From: Roridomyces roridus
Lineage: Eukaryota; Basidiomycota; Agaricomycetes; Agaricales; Mycenaceae
Reading direction: 5' to 3'
NCBI GenBank assembly: GCA_029378245.1
Contig: JARKIF010000118.1
Span: 1-64,000, forward strand
Length of the DNA: 64,000 nt
Shown here: positions 22,222 to 33,087 of the stretch, piece after piece
Layout of the letters: the number at the start of each line of letters is the position of its first letter
How positions within the stretch are numbered: position 1 is the stretch's first letter
The notes under the pieces: generated by a model
Seen by the model: only the letters and a program-made list of their open reading frames with translations
Told to the model about the DNA's origin: nothing
Databases searched by the model: none
Made by a program: the position numbers and the translations under genes

Positions 22222-23100
22222 GATAGCCTTCGGAGTTTGACTACCTCCGTGTACAGCCTCGACCTCCACGCACCCGGGGCTGTGTCCTGGTATACGCTAG
22301 TTCACTTGAAGTTGGAGATGGAAACCCACGGGGGTATCACGCACTCCTCCGCTCTGCACGTCTTGTCGCAGTGCCACTTCCTCGAGTACTGCGTGATTCC
22401 CCTGTACCGACGAACTGCACGAGACTCTCCTCTTGCAGCTAGCGTTGCGCACTTCACTCTCCCATACCTCACCGAGCTTCGTCTCGAAGTCTTAGGCCAA
22501 GCATACAACCAACACACCAAATTCTTCAGCTGCATATCCCTTCCCGCCTTGCGTTATTTTGAATTCAAAGGCGGTAGCATCAGCAACGTCAACAGCGATC
22601 CCCGTCTACTCCGCGAATGTTTCTTCCCGCAAGACCTATCCTCGCTCGAGCAACTCGAGGTCGAGGTCGCCCGTCTTCCGCAAGCCGTCTTCCTCAACAT
22701 GCTCCCCGAGATGACGTCCCTGCAGAAGCTACACATGACACGCGAGCTGTCGTCGGAACAACCTGTCGACGGAGATACTTTGATGCACACTTCCGAGCTG
22801 CTCGTTCAGCTCACCGTCCCTGACACCGGGGACGTCGTACTTCCACAACTTCGACAACTGGACCTCGGGACATTCAGGAATCAACCCGCCCAGCAAATCG
22901 TGGCGTTCGTTCAATCCAGACGGGTGGCATCTCGCGTCGGTGTCGCGCAGCTCGAGCGGTTCTCTGGCAGGTTGGATCGAGTATCTGGGATCGAGGTCTT
23001 GGAGAAACTCGGAGATGAAGTGGCTGAAGGGTTGGATATCAACCTGAGGTATACTGGGATCACGCTGCCTCAGTACTCGCCGATGGAGGGGATCCTGTAG

Positions 23101-25301
23101 TTCCAAATCGAGCTTCAAGAAATTCAGACACGCACACTTTTTTCATCTCTCTATTCGGTATCTTTGTTCTCTATCGTTCCTGATGAACGACCATGATTCA
23201 GGAAACCCGGGGGGGAGGGTCGGTTTCGCGTCTACCAAGCATGTCGGTTTCGCCTACGTTGAGAGCTGCCCAGTTAGTTGGAGATATATGAATTCTTTTT
23301 CTTCAAGGTTTGTATTATCCCGCCCGGCAGAGTATGATCATGAAAGTGGGAGGCTGAACTACGAACCCCTTCGGATGTCCCAATTGGCGCGCATGCAGCT
23401 ACTCCCAACGGCTTCCCGTTCGATTCGGGACTCGCCCATACATCTTGTTCCTCTGACGCACTTTTTAAACGTCAGTAACATAAAAAAGAGATGGAGCGCT
23501 GGGCACACTTGGAGGCAGACGTCTGCTGGAAACCAACCCCAAAACCAACCACACTTCCCTTGCCCAGGCCTGGGTATGGATGCTCATTCGACAACCCATC
23601 AGCAGCTAAAGGTGCGTCGGAAGTGTATGTAGTCAGCACCAAGTAGAACCTTACTAGTTGCAGGTGCTGGCCTGTGCTGGCTATACGATCACTGCTTCCC
23701 TTCCCCTTACCAAAAAAGGTAGAAGGGCCCGTGCGACTCGGGACTGCGCCATGACGTCCCTGTGCCCGGGCTTTTTGAGAAAACTTGATATTCTGCGAAG
23801 CTGCTGTAAGTGTTCGTTGAGTCTGGAGCGCGGTGACTAATGGTCGTGTGAGGAGATGCCGGAGGAGAGATGTACGAGGACAGCGGCTGGGGTGTATTCT
23901 ATCGTGACGGTTTGGAGGTCATTCAAGAAGTACCAAGTGGAGGTGGAGGGTATAAACCGTAGCGTCTATAATCAGATTCGACTCGAAGAAGGAAAAAGAA
24001 AAGAAGGATGGCGACGCACTGAAATCACACGCATGAGCGCATGAAACGCCAACATGGCGCCTCAGACTGTCAATGACTGGATGCTGCACGAGTAGACTTT
24101 GCACGCCGCGTCTCCTGGTCCATCGTCGCGCGTCTCACACTGAGGACATCTCTGTTGCGCCCGAGCAAGTTGAGAGCAAGCCGTTTTGACAGCACCCGGA
24201 TCATTACGCATACACGATCATACAAACGCGTCGCATCCAGTGTCTTGCAATATCTAATTCAACCGAAAAGAGAAATATATTTATCTGATCGCCCTGTATT
24301 CCCGGTTGCTTGGAAGAAAAAACTCTTCAAATTGGGAGGCGCCGACGCAACCCCCGACAGAATACTTCCAAGTCCCCACCATCATTCCCGATGCCATATC
24401 AAACTCCTGCGAGCACAGGAACCTCGATCTATTTCTTCGATATTTCCCCGCCCAGGCCGAGCTCGACATTTTGTAAGGGATCAGAGGTGTCTCCTGTAGT
24501 AGACACTCTGCGCTGCGGCTCATCTGTCTAGACAGGCAGTCAGAAGTCAAAGTAAGTAATCCAGAAGGATGATTTCTGGAACGCACTTCTGCGGCAGAAT
24601 TGGTCAAATCTAAACATCCCGGCTCCTCATGTTGAGGCTCCTCGTGTGATGCCACAAATGTGAAACCATTGGAATCATGTGGGTTTTGCATGTGCGTAGG
24701 AATACAAAATCAATCAGAATGCATTTCTACGGCCTCGCATCACGCGCCGGGCATTTGCCAACAACGGCATCATTCCTTCATCACCACTTCGACAACACTT
24801 TTGAACTTCCACTACTCGGCAACTCGGCACACGGCTCATGCCGAAGGCACGGCCTGATCGGCATGATCTCCGTGGATGACCGGATTCCCGTGCTCGCAGC
24901 TCATTATCAAGCGGATTATTGAGCCATTACCAAGACCGAGGTTGCGGCAATGGTTCGGCAGAGAATTGATCCGTGGATGTCCGGGAGGGTATATAAGGAG
25001 CGGAAAAGTAGCTAGTCTTAGTAGTACCCCCCAGCTTTCACTGGCGCTGTGGTCTGTACCAAACAATCTTATCTTTTTTTATCTAGCTTTCACATTGGTC
25101 GCCTGGCTCGGTCGTAAATCCGCTGCCCAGGGTCAATACCACCGTTCATCCCGCTGCCCGCTCGCTGTCCATCACAGCGATCAAATCCCGCCATCATCGC
25201 CATCAGTTCCGCTGTTCCGCCGTATTCATAGCCACCACCGTTTTTGGCTATCCGTATCCGTCCCGCCGTATTTCTGCCGTTCACGTACCACCCACCGGAT
25301 A
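23101..25301. other. 2.2-kb intergenic region, no gene seen
   Basis: Reading frames here are short and show no family motif. A TATA-like GGTATATAAGGAG at about 24990 is followed by a CT-rich stretch. This could be an LTR-type promoter or that of a lost gene, but no LTR ends or target duplication were identified. Confidence 0.35.
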
Positions 25302-26880
25302 TTATCTGTTGACCAGATACGGTCGTTGATTGCTCCCATTTGGAGTGTTGACACAATTCCCCCACTCATTCGACTTCCGTGGCCAAAGCCAAGCCTGATC
25401 GGATTTTGAAAAGTATCTTTTTACATCGTCACACTCGACAAGGGACTCAAGTTGCAGGGCGACAGATTCAAAGTCGCAGGGATTACATCCCAGTTCGCGG
25501 GGCTGCCTACTTTTCTTGGACAGCTCGAGTAGGAATCTCGTTACCAGGATCGCGGTGAGGCTGCAGTCGGTGCCAGTCAGCCTATAAATTCAATAGTGGT
25601 AGAGTAACTGGCAACTCACGAATCCACGAATGGAAAGAGTAAATTTCGGACGTGGGCGCGCGCCTGGATATTTTGCCTTCGCTGAGTTTGGATTCTCAAG
25701 GTAGAGAAAGTGACTGACGGATGGGATCTATATCGTCCTCTTCAGATGTAGGTTCTCCAATGTATGGAAATACGCACCTGGACAAATACAGCCTCCATCG
25801 CCATAATTACAAAAATCATCCTTGGAGTCGAAATCAATTCTACATATTCAGAAGGAGGGCTAGCTCACACTAAATCTCGAATCGCTGGAAACAAGCAGTC
25901 TTGTATTGGCACCAGCACCTAACAGAAATTCAGAGTCTCACCTTCTGCGATGAAAAACGACGTGAGCGGCGTGGTACTGGTGAGGGAGAACCGTGGAAGC
26001 TTGTTGTGCAGTCCGAGGAGCAATGCCATAGTCACTGTCGCATCGAATGCTGCTCTGAGGCAGGGGAGGAGTGTTACTGTCGGAGTTTTAGCGTGTGTTG
26101 GCAATTGAATGCACGACGCACTTATCCTAAAAATTAGGCAGTGTCAGCCAACTGGGCAGAGACTCGGAAGGAGTGAAGCTCACCGAGCAGTGGCTGTTGA
26201 GCCGAGTAAACGGCATTGTGGGAACGGCGACGGATTGGACACTGCGACGTTGATGATGGGCGAAGCCAGGCCCAGCGCAACTATCGGGATTGTGGTGCGG
26301 ATTCCGTTTATCGCTTTGACTTTCAATGACAGCATGTCTACAAAGGGTTAGCCGTACGTACGTCAGGGGATGATGAAGCACGCACAAATGTAGCATAGTT
26401 GGAACGATGTGTCCAATCCGAGGGCGATTTTGTCCAGTACAGCGCATCTGAAAAACCAATTTGAGGCGTGCGAGTCAGAGAAAAGGAATCACGAATACCT
26501 CTGGATGAAATGTCAGACAAATATGCGACATTGTGCAAGAAATCTTACGGCCATCGTCGGGCTATGATTCACGACCGCCGCGACCAAAAGCAGTTGATAC
26601 AAAAAGGGTAGGTACCGAAGCGCGAAAAATTTCCAGTTGTTTCGGAATTGCCGATATCGCCGATGCTGGTAGTATTTGAGCTCTTCGGAGAACGTGAGCA
26701 GGTAGTCGTAGCAGAAAATGGCTGCAGAGGAGATTCAGTTGGTTTTGACGATACGGGGAATGTGCTGAGGAAATATTCTCTTACCTGCGGCTGAGATTAA
26801 GGTGTGGTTGGCCCAGAGCACTGAGGAGCTAGGAGTGATTTTTAGAGACGTGAAGCACAGACATAGAAGACTTACTCCAT
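25302..26880 (-). CDS. DUF6533 multi-pass membrane protein
   Basis: Several small exons can be read on the minus strand. The start exon is only 5 nt (ATG at 26880) and splices to SSVLWANHTLISAA. Next comes the signature AIFCYDYLLTFSEELKYY and NWKFFALRYLPFLYQLLLV, the DUF6533 N-terminal membrane region common in mushrooms. Later helices are CAVLDKIALGLDTSFQLC, IRTTIPIVALGLASPIINVAV, DATVTMALLLGLHNK, MIFVIMAMEAVFV and the family's last helix LTAILVTRFLLEL. The hydrophilic tail runs to the stop at 25302, though the true end could be earlier. Intron boundaries are inferred from GT-AG and frame. The function of this family is unknown; seven-helix receptor-like roles are speculation. Confidence 0.6.
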
Positions 26881-27705
26881 CAGTTCTCGAGCAAGGAGCG
26901 GGTTGGCGAGGGTGAGTATGAGCAGAAACCGGAGCCTTTAAATGTGAAGACGGGATCGACAGCTTCAAGGCTGTTCTCAAGGGTCGGCTTTCTGACAGAA
27001 GCGATTGAAACGCTGTGTTGTCCTGGACATGGAAAATGTTGACCGCCAACGTCACCAACGGCATTATCGTTGTAAGTAAGAGAGTAGGTTGCAAAGGAAA
27101 ACTAGCGTCGAGGATTTCAGCCGCTACACATGACTCGGAAGTGCCTGGACCAGTCCACTACGACTCGCCCTACAGAGCTGGAAGAAGCCAAAGCCAGCCT
27201 CCGGGACTCAGGAGAGCGCTTTAGAGGGTTTGATGTCTGAATCCTGGACGCCATCAACGCCGCGTCGCCGCCTTCTTGAGTATAGACCAGGGACCCACAT
27301 TACGGACGGAGGCTGAGAGGGTTTCGTCCGTTTGGAGCCATTCGCTGGCAGACGACGATGTGGACTGACAAGAGCAAAGCGCGCTTGATGGGATCAATGA
27401 TCCGACTTGCTCTCTTCCACCATCTCGCTCCCCGAGCTCGACGTCCTGGCTCTCTCCCTGCTCTGGACAGTAGTAAAATCGACTCAAAATACCGGTTCTT
27501 TGAGTCCGCGCGCCTCGGATAGTCTGCGGGAACCCGCATGCAAATTCTGACTGAGGCTCGGGCAGCACTTGAACATCTCGCTGAGTGAGTCGTTCTGGCT
27601 ACTCTGCATTAAAAGACACTCACCAGACCCGCACATCTCCCGCCTGTGGCGGAATACTACGGCCAGCGCGCCAGCACACCGGGTAGTCTCCTCGAGTCCT
27701 CGTCT
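26881..27705. other. Gap before the duplicated segment
   Basis: No gene is supported. One stretch (about 27015-27220) has a plausible GT-AG intron (27070-27119) between short open pieces but no recognised motif. Homology with the 13.7-kb region begins abruptly at 27706. Confidence 0.35.
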
Positions 27706-28464
27706 CAGGCTGTGGGGTATGACGCTCCGTTGAAGACGTGCGTCTCGTGTGTTTGAAGACGACGCCCAGATCGCCGCCTTCGAGGGCATCTGAGCCTTGG
27801 AAGGCCTTTATCGAGACGAAGTGATGGTTTATGAGTTGGGAGTGCGAAGATTGCTGTTACGATTTTGATTACGATTACGATTACGGTTTCTATGTTTCTA
27901 GACGCCTGAATTGCCTATGAAATGACGGAGAACGAACATAAATATTGTGCACCTCATATTCTGATTCAAGGGCTTTCAGAAAACCGCCAATCAGGCTCCT
28001 CCACCAACCGCATCACACTCCGCAGAACAGGCGGCAATTCGGAGACGACCCATTCTTCAAAACGTCCCCGTACCGTTGAATCCCAATAATTCCTCCAAAT
28101 CCCCTGAAGTGCGAGAAGTTCAAGTCGGCTGTAGTTAGGGTGCTGGAGCGCTTCGACGAACGCGGGCAGCGGATCTTGTGTGAGCTTGCGGAACCCACCG
28201 CCCACGTCAACGTGGATAATCAAGCGACGAAGGTTGGGGCAATTGAGCTGCCGCAACATGTCGATGAGATCTTGGGAGATGTAGGCGCCCCATTCCAGCG
28301 TCGAGCCATTGAAGTCGAGACGGAATGAAAACGAGTCGGTGATTTCGAGGCTCTGGAGTGCTGTGCACCGCTCGAACATGAGGCCCGGGGAAAGTGGTTC
28401 TAAGACACAGGTCAATTTGGTCATGTCACTGTGATATGCGACTAACCTCTGTTCCGTCCAAAGT

Positions 28465-29249
28465 TCCGAGTCTTAAAAATTTATTTTTAAGCTCGGTCTT
28501 ATCGGCCCGTTTCCCGCAAAAGTGGGGTCCAATTTTTTTCGATGACATCTTTGAGCCCTGTGTGTTTGGCTCCAACAAATTCCTTATAAGGTAATTCTGG
28601 AGGTGTTCTGGCTCCATTTGGTACCCTCTTAGTCAATGACTCTTACGCCCTTGGACATGCATCTCCATTCTTGCTCAGTGCTCACTTCTGCCGGCCTCCG
28701 TGTTATCAACATCTCTGCCGACGGCGAGTCGGACGCTGTCGGACGCGGAACGGGACCTCCATGTTTGACAGCCGATGACAGTTCCGTTTCGGTTCCGTTG
28801 ACAGGCACGCGGCCACGCCTCTTGTTTCCCACCACCACCACGCATCGACTGGACCTACGGGCGACAACGTCGTGTTTTAACAGCCCACTCGAACTCCCTC
28901 GTCTCACGTACCTAGGCCTGGCGCGCGTCTCTTGTGTCTCGCCCAATTTCTTCTCCCTCGTCTCACGTACCTAGGCCTGGCGCGCGTCTCTTGTGTCTCG
29001 CCCAATTTCTTGGTTTTCGGCTCTTTGGACGACCCCATCCTCTCTCGTCGCGTACAGAGAAAATACAGCTTTTCTCGGGCCATTCTTTGCATCTCACTTG
29101 TAAAGCATCCCTCTCGGGATTGCTTTGTCCCCGCCGTGACCCATGATCTCACCCCACTTGTCAGTCCAAATGCAGTAGTACCAACAGACTTCACCAGGCT
29201 CAACCTACAGACTCGGATTGCCATGCACCCGCAATGGCCCTCAAAGCAG
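28465..29249. mobile_element. Insertion 1 in the F-box copy (785 bp)
   Basis: This block is absent from the intact F-box gene at the equivalent site (14426). Its left edge is a palindrome (CCGAG, CTTAAAAAT ... TTTTTAAG, CTCGG at about 28467-28498) that would form a hairpin. The remainder contains LRR-like coding debris on the plus strand (SPLELPRLTYLGLARV) and a 58-bp tandem duplication. No clear terminal repeats are seen, and only GT is shared at the junctions. It may be composite. Confidence 0.6.
28893..29010. repeat. 58-bp direct tandem duplication
   Basis: The segment containing CGTCTCACGTACCTAGGCCT and TGTCTCGCCCAATTTCTT occurs twice in immediate succession with no visible difference. 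This implies a recent slippage or unequal exchange inside insertion 1. Confidence 0.8.
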
Positions 29250-29528
29250 GTCAATGTGAAGGTGTTCGAGGACTCTGCCGAAGGAGAGCAAGAACCCGGA
29301 TACCCCCGCAACAATTCTGGGCGGTGGGTCGGAAATATACAACTTCAGACGCCGCATCGAGGAAAGCTGCGTATCGACAAGCCAGTCAATGAGCACCGTG
29401 TGCTCGAAACACTCCTGGGCCAGCGATAGGGTCTCAATGGAAGCGATTGGCGGCGGGGTGGCGGCGAATGAGTCACCATCATTGCACAATGGCAACCCTG
29501 CGATTTCCAGCTGCTTCATATTGGGGAA

Positions 29529-31228
29529 CAAGACATGCCTCCGCTTCGCTCCGGCATTTTTGAGGAACCACGCCAAAAGTGGGGACAGAATGAAGATCTC
29601 CAATTTCAACACAACTGAAACAGTACAAACATCATATCAGTGAAAGCTCAAGGCATTGACGGACAAATCCCTTTCAACATGTGCCCACCCCGCAATCCAA
29701 CCTCCCTACGCTTGATGCGGGTAATGAATGGGTAGAATATGCACGCAAAATGAGAAACATGGAGCCCCAGTAGACGGTCGTTGCTGATGGTCACCAATGG
29801 TGGCGGGATTTGAAGCTGGGATTTCCGACAGTGATTCGTCTGGTTTGATACGCTCAATCTCCTCAGCACGGCGAGCAGCGGGCAAGAGTACCAGTAGACC
29901 AAGAGCACATGCACCGGGTAGACAACAGTGCAGTATCAAGACGGAATGGCGAGGAAGTGGAGCCGGTGTTCATTGTTCGATGACGGATACTCAAAGCCGA
30001 GGTTCAAGGGACCGAGCGAAATGAACGACAGTAGCGCCGCATTGCCGGCAGCAGAGGCCCAGTTCAGTAGGAGGGATCCAAGAGCAACCAGCCAACTGTT
30101 ATGTCCCGTTCCAACACCAACTCCGGTACTCAACTCCGGTCACACGTCGGGATGCCTCCCGATGTCGAAGCGCATCACGCGCTCCTCGGTTCTATCCGGG
30201 TACTCGGGTTTTCACGCGATGAAGGTATCTGAGTGTTTCCCTCGGACTTGGTATTCATCAGGATATCCACTTGATCATTCCGTGCGGACTTAATCAGCTT
30301 ATATCCACATAGCCGTATAAGTCCGTTTCTATTACTGGTCTGTGGTAATGACATATATCTCTACTTACTCGTATATAAGACTTTCCTTATCTGTATTAAA
30401 CCTTAGTTGATAATTGACGTTCTTGACTACTCGTCTTGGCTGGTTCCTACTCCTTCCCTTCCTATCAACATAGCAAGGCGTCTTAGACACCCTACTCCTC
30501 TGTGGTGCTCTTAGATCGCTCCTCCGGTCGACTCCTTCCAACTCCGGTCACTACCGGAGTTCCGGCATCTACTCCGGACTTGTCTTTTGGAATCGGATCG
30601 TAACACCAACAGCCACCGCCGCGACCGGTAGTAGATAGGGATGAGGGAAGGAACATGTGCGTCGCCGTCAGTGCAGACACAGGAGAATGAACAAATGGAT
30701 ATGGGACATCTTCAGCCTATTTGAAGAGTGAGACGGCGGGAGGGAAGGAGGGAAGGAATGGTGGGGTAGAGCTCAATTCAGTTCTTGAGGTTTATATGAG
30801 ATGGTTGCCGAACGCGTGGCCACGGCGAAGCCTGTGCCCCGAGAAGATCTATTGTGGTAAACATTGCTGTGGAGAACAGCCGGGCCCAACAACGCGCGTT
30901 CTCGCCGAGTTGATTGTCAGTCAATGCTTACCATGAGACCTGTCGGCAGCCCAGAAGGAACCCAATTTGGCAAAAATTCCTCAAGTCCAAGAGTGATGCA
31001 CAGCCCTCGGCATGGACGCGTCGCGTCGAGCCGGCGGGTATAACTTTGCAATGCTGTTGAACCACAGCTTCGATCAGGAAAAAGAAGGGGCTCTCGTGGG
31101 AGAAATTCATGAAAGAGCTGTGGAAAAGGCACTGGTTTCACAGCAGGACGGGAGAGGGAAACAAAAAGAGATTATACAAATGGGGAAGCACAAACAGTGA
31201 TGGAGCCATAATCTTAAAGAACGGATAA
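29529..31228. mobile_element. Insertion 2 in the F-box copy (1.7 kb, contains solo LTR)
   Basis: This block is inserted relative to the intact gene at about 14699/14700, with at most AA duplicated at the edges and no clear inverted repeats. On the minus strand it holds a promoter-like CATATAAACC near 30795 and an open stretch of unknown identity with hydrophobic segments (LVALGSLLLNWASAAGNAAL) that a solo LTR interrupts. It may be a captured gene fragment or an unclassified element, rather than a simple transposon. Confidence 0.5.
30097..30605. mobile_element. Solo LTR, 509 bp, with 5-bp target duplication
   Basis: It starts TGTTATGTCCCGTTCC and ends GGAATCGGATCGTAACA, giving the canonical TG...CA ends within TGTTA/TAACA inverted repeats. 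It is flanked on both sides by CCAAC (30092-30096 and 30606-30610). A TATA-like TCGTATATAAGAC near 30370 fits a promoter in the LTR. No internal retrotransposon sequence remains, so it formed by recombination between LTRs. Removing it joins two open stretches in the same minus-strand frame. Confidence 0.85.
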
Positions 31229-31661
31229 TCGAGACAGTAGACGGACGAGCCAGCCAAAGTCCACGCCCGTGGTGAAGTTGAAGCTGACTGAAACGGGAAG
31301 GGGTAGTACGGGGAATGTATCCAATGGAAGAGTGTCGACCACGAGTTTGAGGACCCGGAGCCCCGAGAACGACGGAAGATGTCCGATCAGCTCTGGCGCC
31401 GCCAAATGCGGATTGTACAGAAAGCGCACTTTGACCGTTAGCTTCTGGACGGAGCAGTAGAATGTGCTGTTGGAAGATGACAAGCATTTCCGGAATCGGG
31501 GCAGATTTCTGTCTGTGATGGTGAGACAATGCCAAAGCGCTGCCCTGCTGGCAGGCACCCAGGATCGGCACACAAGACTAGCCGTTTTCAAAGTATAGCT
31601 ATCGTCGACGAGGGCGATGATCTTGTCAGTGAGTTCTGGTGGGAGAATGGGAGAGTTCGTG

Positions 31662-32645
31662 CAAGGGGTATGGTGTGGGCCGTGACTTCATGTCACATCG
31701 CATTTTTGCGAATTTTGACCTCGGATGTCGGCCGGCAGGCTTGTAGACCCCAAGAGTGGGTGATTTGTGAAATTTTGGACCGTGGGAAATTTTTGATGGC
31801 TGATGGCCAAATCTTGGGCTGAGCAATGACTTTTCATCATTCAAAAAGGGCCGGAAATGCATTTTTGGTGGACATTTTGGTGTTCTGAAGACCACGGGAA
31901 CCATCTATTTCTATTGGAGTCCATTGGAGGACCACATTGGACCTTCCGGGCATTGTACCCGAGGCTCCTCAAGCAGACTGGGAAGGTATTTCCTTTTTGG
32001 GATGGCCAAATTTTGGGCAAAAAAATCCAAAGTCGGAATTTCGACATTCTAATCCGTAGGATGTGTAGCCCTAGCCAATAGAGTGCTATTGGCGCAGTCT
32101 CAAGAAATTCTGAGCTATTCGGCCCGAGTTATTGGCCGATCAAAATTGATCAAAAAGTTTGTCACAAAGTTTCGTCCCACACCATATCAAAGATAAGAGT
32201 TCAGTACATCACCTCAAATTTTTTATTTCAACCAAATAGGCTGACCCTCCCCCCCTCTATAAAAGGAAATTTCCTTTTTGGGATGCATCAAATCAGCTTA
32301 TTTGGGGTATTTCGGCCCTCCTGCTTGCTTTAAATGCTTCCAAATGGCTTCTAAGTGCATTCCCTTAGCTCTGGGCCCCAAGATGGGGGGTTTTGCGCTG
32401 AAAATCCACGTTGACAGGTCCCCTCGTGACCGGAGCACGTGACTATCTGGACACGTGATCAAATCGGGACCATGTACTGAAAATTTTGAGAAAGTTCACT
32501 GGGACTCTGTTCAGTGGTCTAGCTAAGCAAACAGAGCCTTCCCAGTGTTCTGCAGAAATTTGGTCCAAAACTTTTTTTTCAGCCCTCGGAGGGACCCCCC
32601 TCCCCCCTCCCATAATAGGCAATTTCTTATGTTTGATACCCCTTG
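31662..32645. mobile_element. 984-bp non-autonomous hAT-like DNA transposon
   Basis: Terminal inverted repeats CAAGGGGTAT ... ATACCCCTTG (10 of 10 bp) are flanked by an 8-bp target duplication, AGTTCGTG (31654-31661) and AGTTTGTG (32646-32653), with one C-to-T difference. The intact F-box gene shows the empty site with a single AGTTCGTG. An 8-bp duplication is typical of the hAT superfamily. The interior is AT-rich with G and T runs and has no transposase frame. Its ends differ from those of the hAT at 46591-49924, so another transposase must have moved it. Confidence 0.85.
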
Positions 32646-32687
32646 AGTTTGTGTCCGTCATCGATTTCGGCCTCTGGAGATGGTGGT

Positions 32688-33087
32688 CAGAAGCAAAGAG
32701 GGGAATGATGGGCGTTCTTTGGCTCGCTTTGTATCGACATCATGATGCATGGTCACAAGCAAGTCACAACAAGCGTCGACGCGAATCTCACGCGATTCGA
32801 GACTTGTTGAGACCTCACTTCTAATCACTCGACAGGGTGAGAGCGCAGGTCCCTAAATGACATCCACTCTCCTGAAGTAGATCACTTGTGCTGGTCGGCG
32901 GTCAAATTGACCGTCATGTCGAGGACGAGCGCCTGGAGAGATGGCTCCAGTGGACACCGAGCTCTCCGGCACGTTCAAGTTGGAGATGCTTCAAACCTTG
33001 AAACCCAGACTATTCATATACATAGGGCATAAAGAGACATAATGAGGATATAAACAATGGGTATACAACAGATCGTCCACTCGACGC
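32688..33087. other. Intergenic, no gene seen
   Basis: This lies between the end of the duplicated segment and the DUF6699 gene. No feature was recognised. Confidence 0.4.

Larger units (their letters stand above)
19392..23100 (+). pseudogene. F-box/LRR protein gene split by a 2.1-kb insertion
   Basis: The 5' part (19392-20118) encodes a coiled-coil lead (PSPAECQQIQELLRG ... LIDETTQKQDELQHFVDAH), then the F-box ARRLPDDILSEIFVACL ... LLVSHISTNWRRVALSTPRLWASM. The 3' part (22229-23100) encodes leucine-rich segments (LVHLKLEME, LPYLTELRLEVLG, LSSLEQLEVEVARLP, EMTSLQKLHM) up to GITLPQYSPMEGIL. The two are in the same frame if the insertion and one copy of its 7-bp target duplication GATAGCC are removed; the combined length would be 1599 bp, 532 codons plus stop. 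In the present sequence the 5' part reads only ten or so bases into the insertion before a stop at 20133-20135. No other break is seen in either half, so the insertion looks recent. The truncated product would keep the F-box and lose most LRRs. Confidence 0.88.
27706..32687 (-). pseudogene. Second copy of the F-box segment, disrupted by three insertions
   Basis: This is a close copy of about 13668-15171: the last 110 bp of the upstream paralog and its 3' UTR (27706-27950), F-box exon 2 and the intron (27966-28460), LRR exon parts (29250-29528), the rest of exon 1 (31227-31661) and 34 bp past the hAT-like element (32654-32687). Three foreign blocks interrupt it: 28465-29249, 29529-31228 and 31662-32645. 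The coding sequence is clearly broken. Removing the blocks aligns the pieces collinearly with the intact gene, so the duplication preceded the insertions. The left and right ends of the duplication show no obvious flanking repeat. Confidence 0.88.

Noticed and set aside
24880..25410. Plus-strand 177-residue frame and an LTR-like promoter
   Set aside because: The composition is unlike a protein, the DUF6533 C-terminal exon lies on the other strand, and no LTR ends or target duplication were seen.
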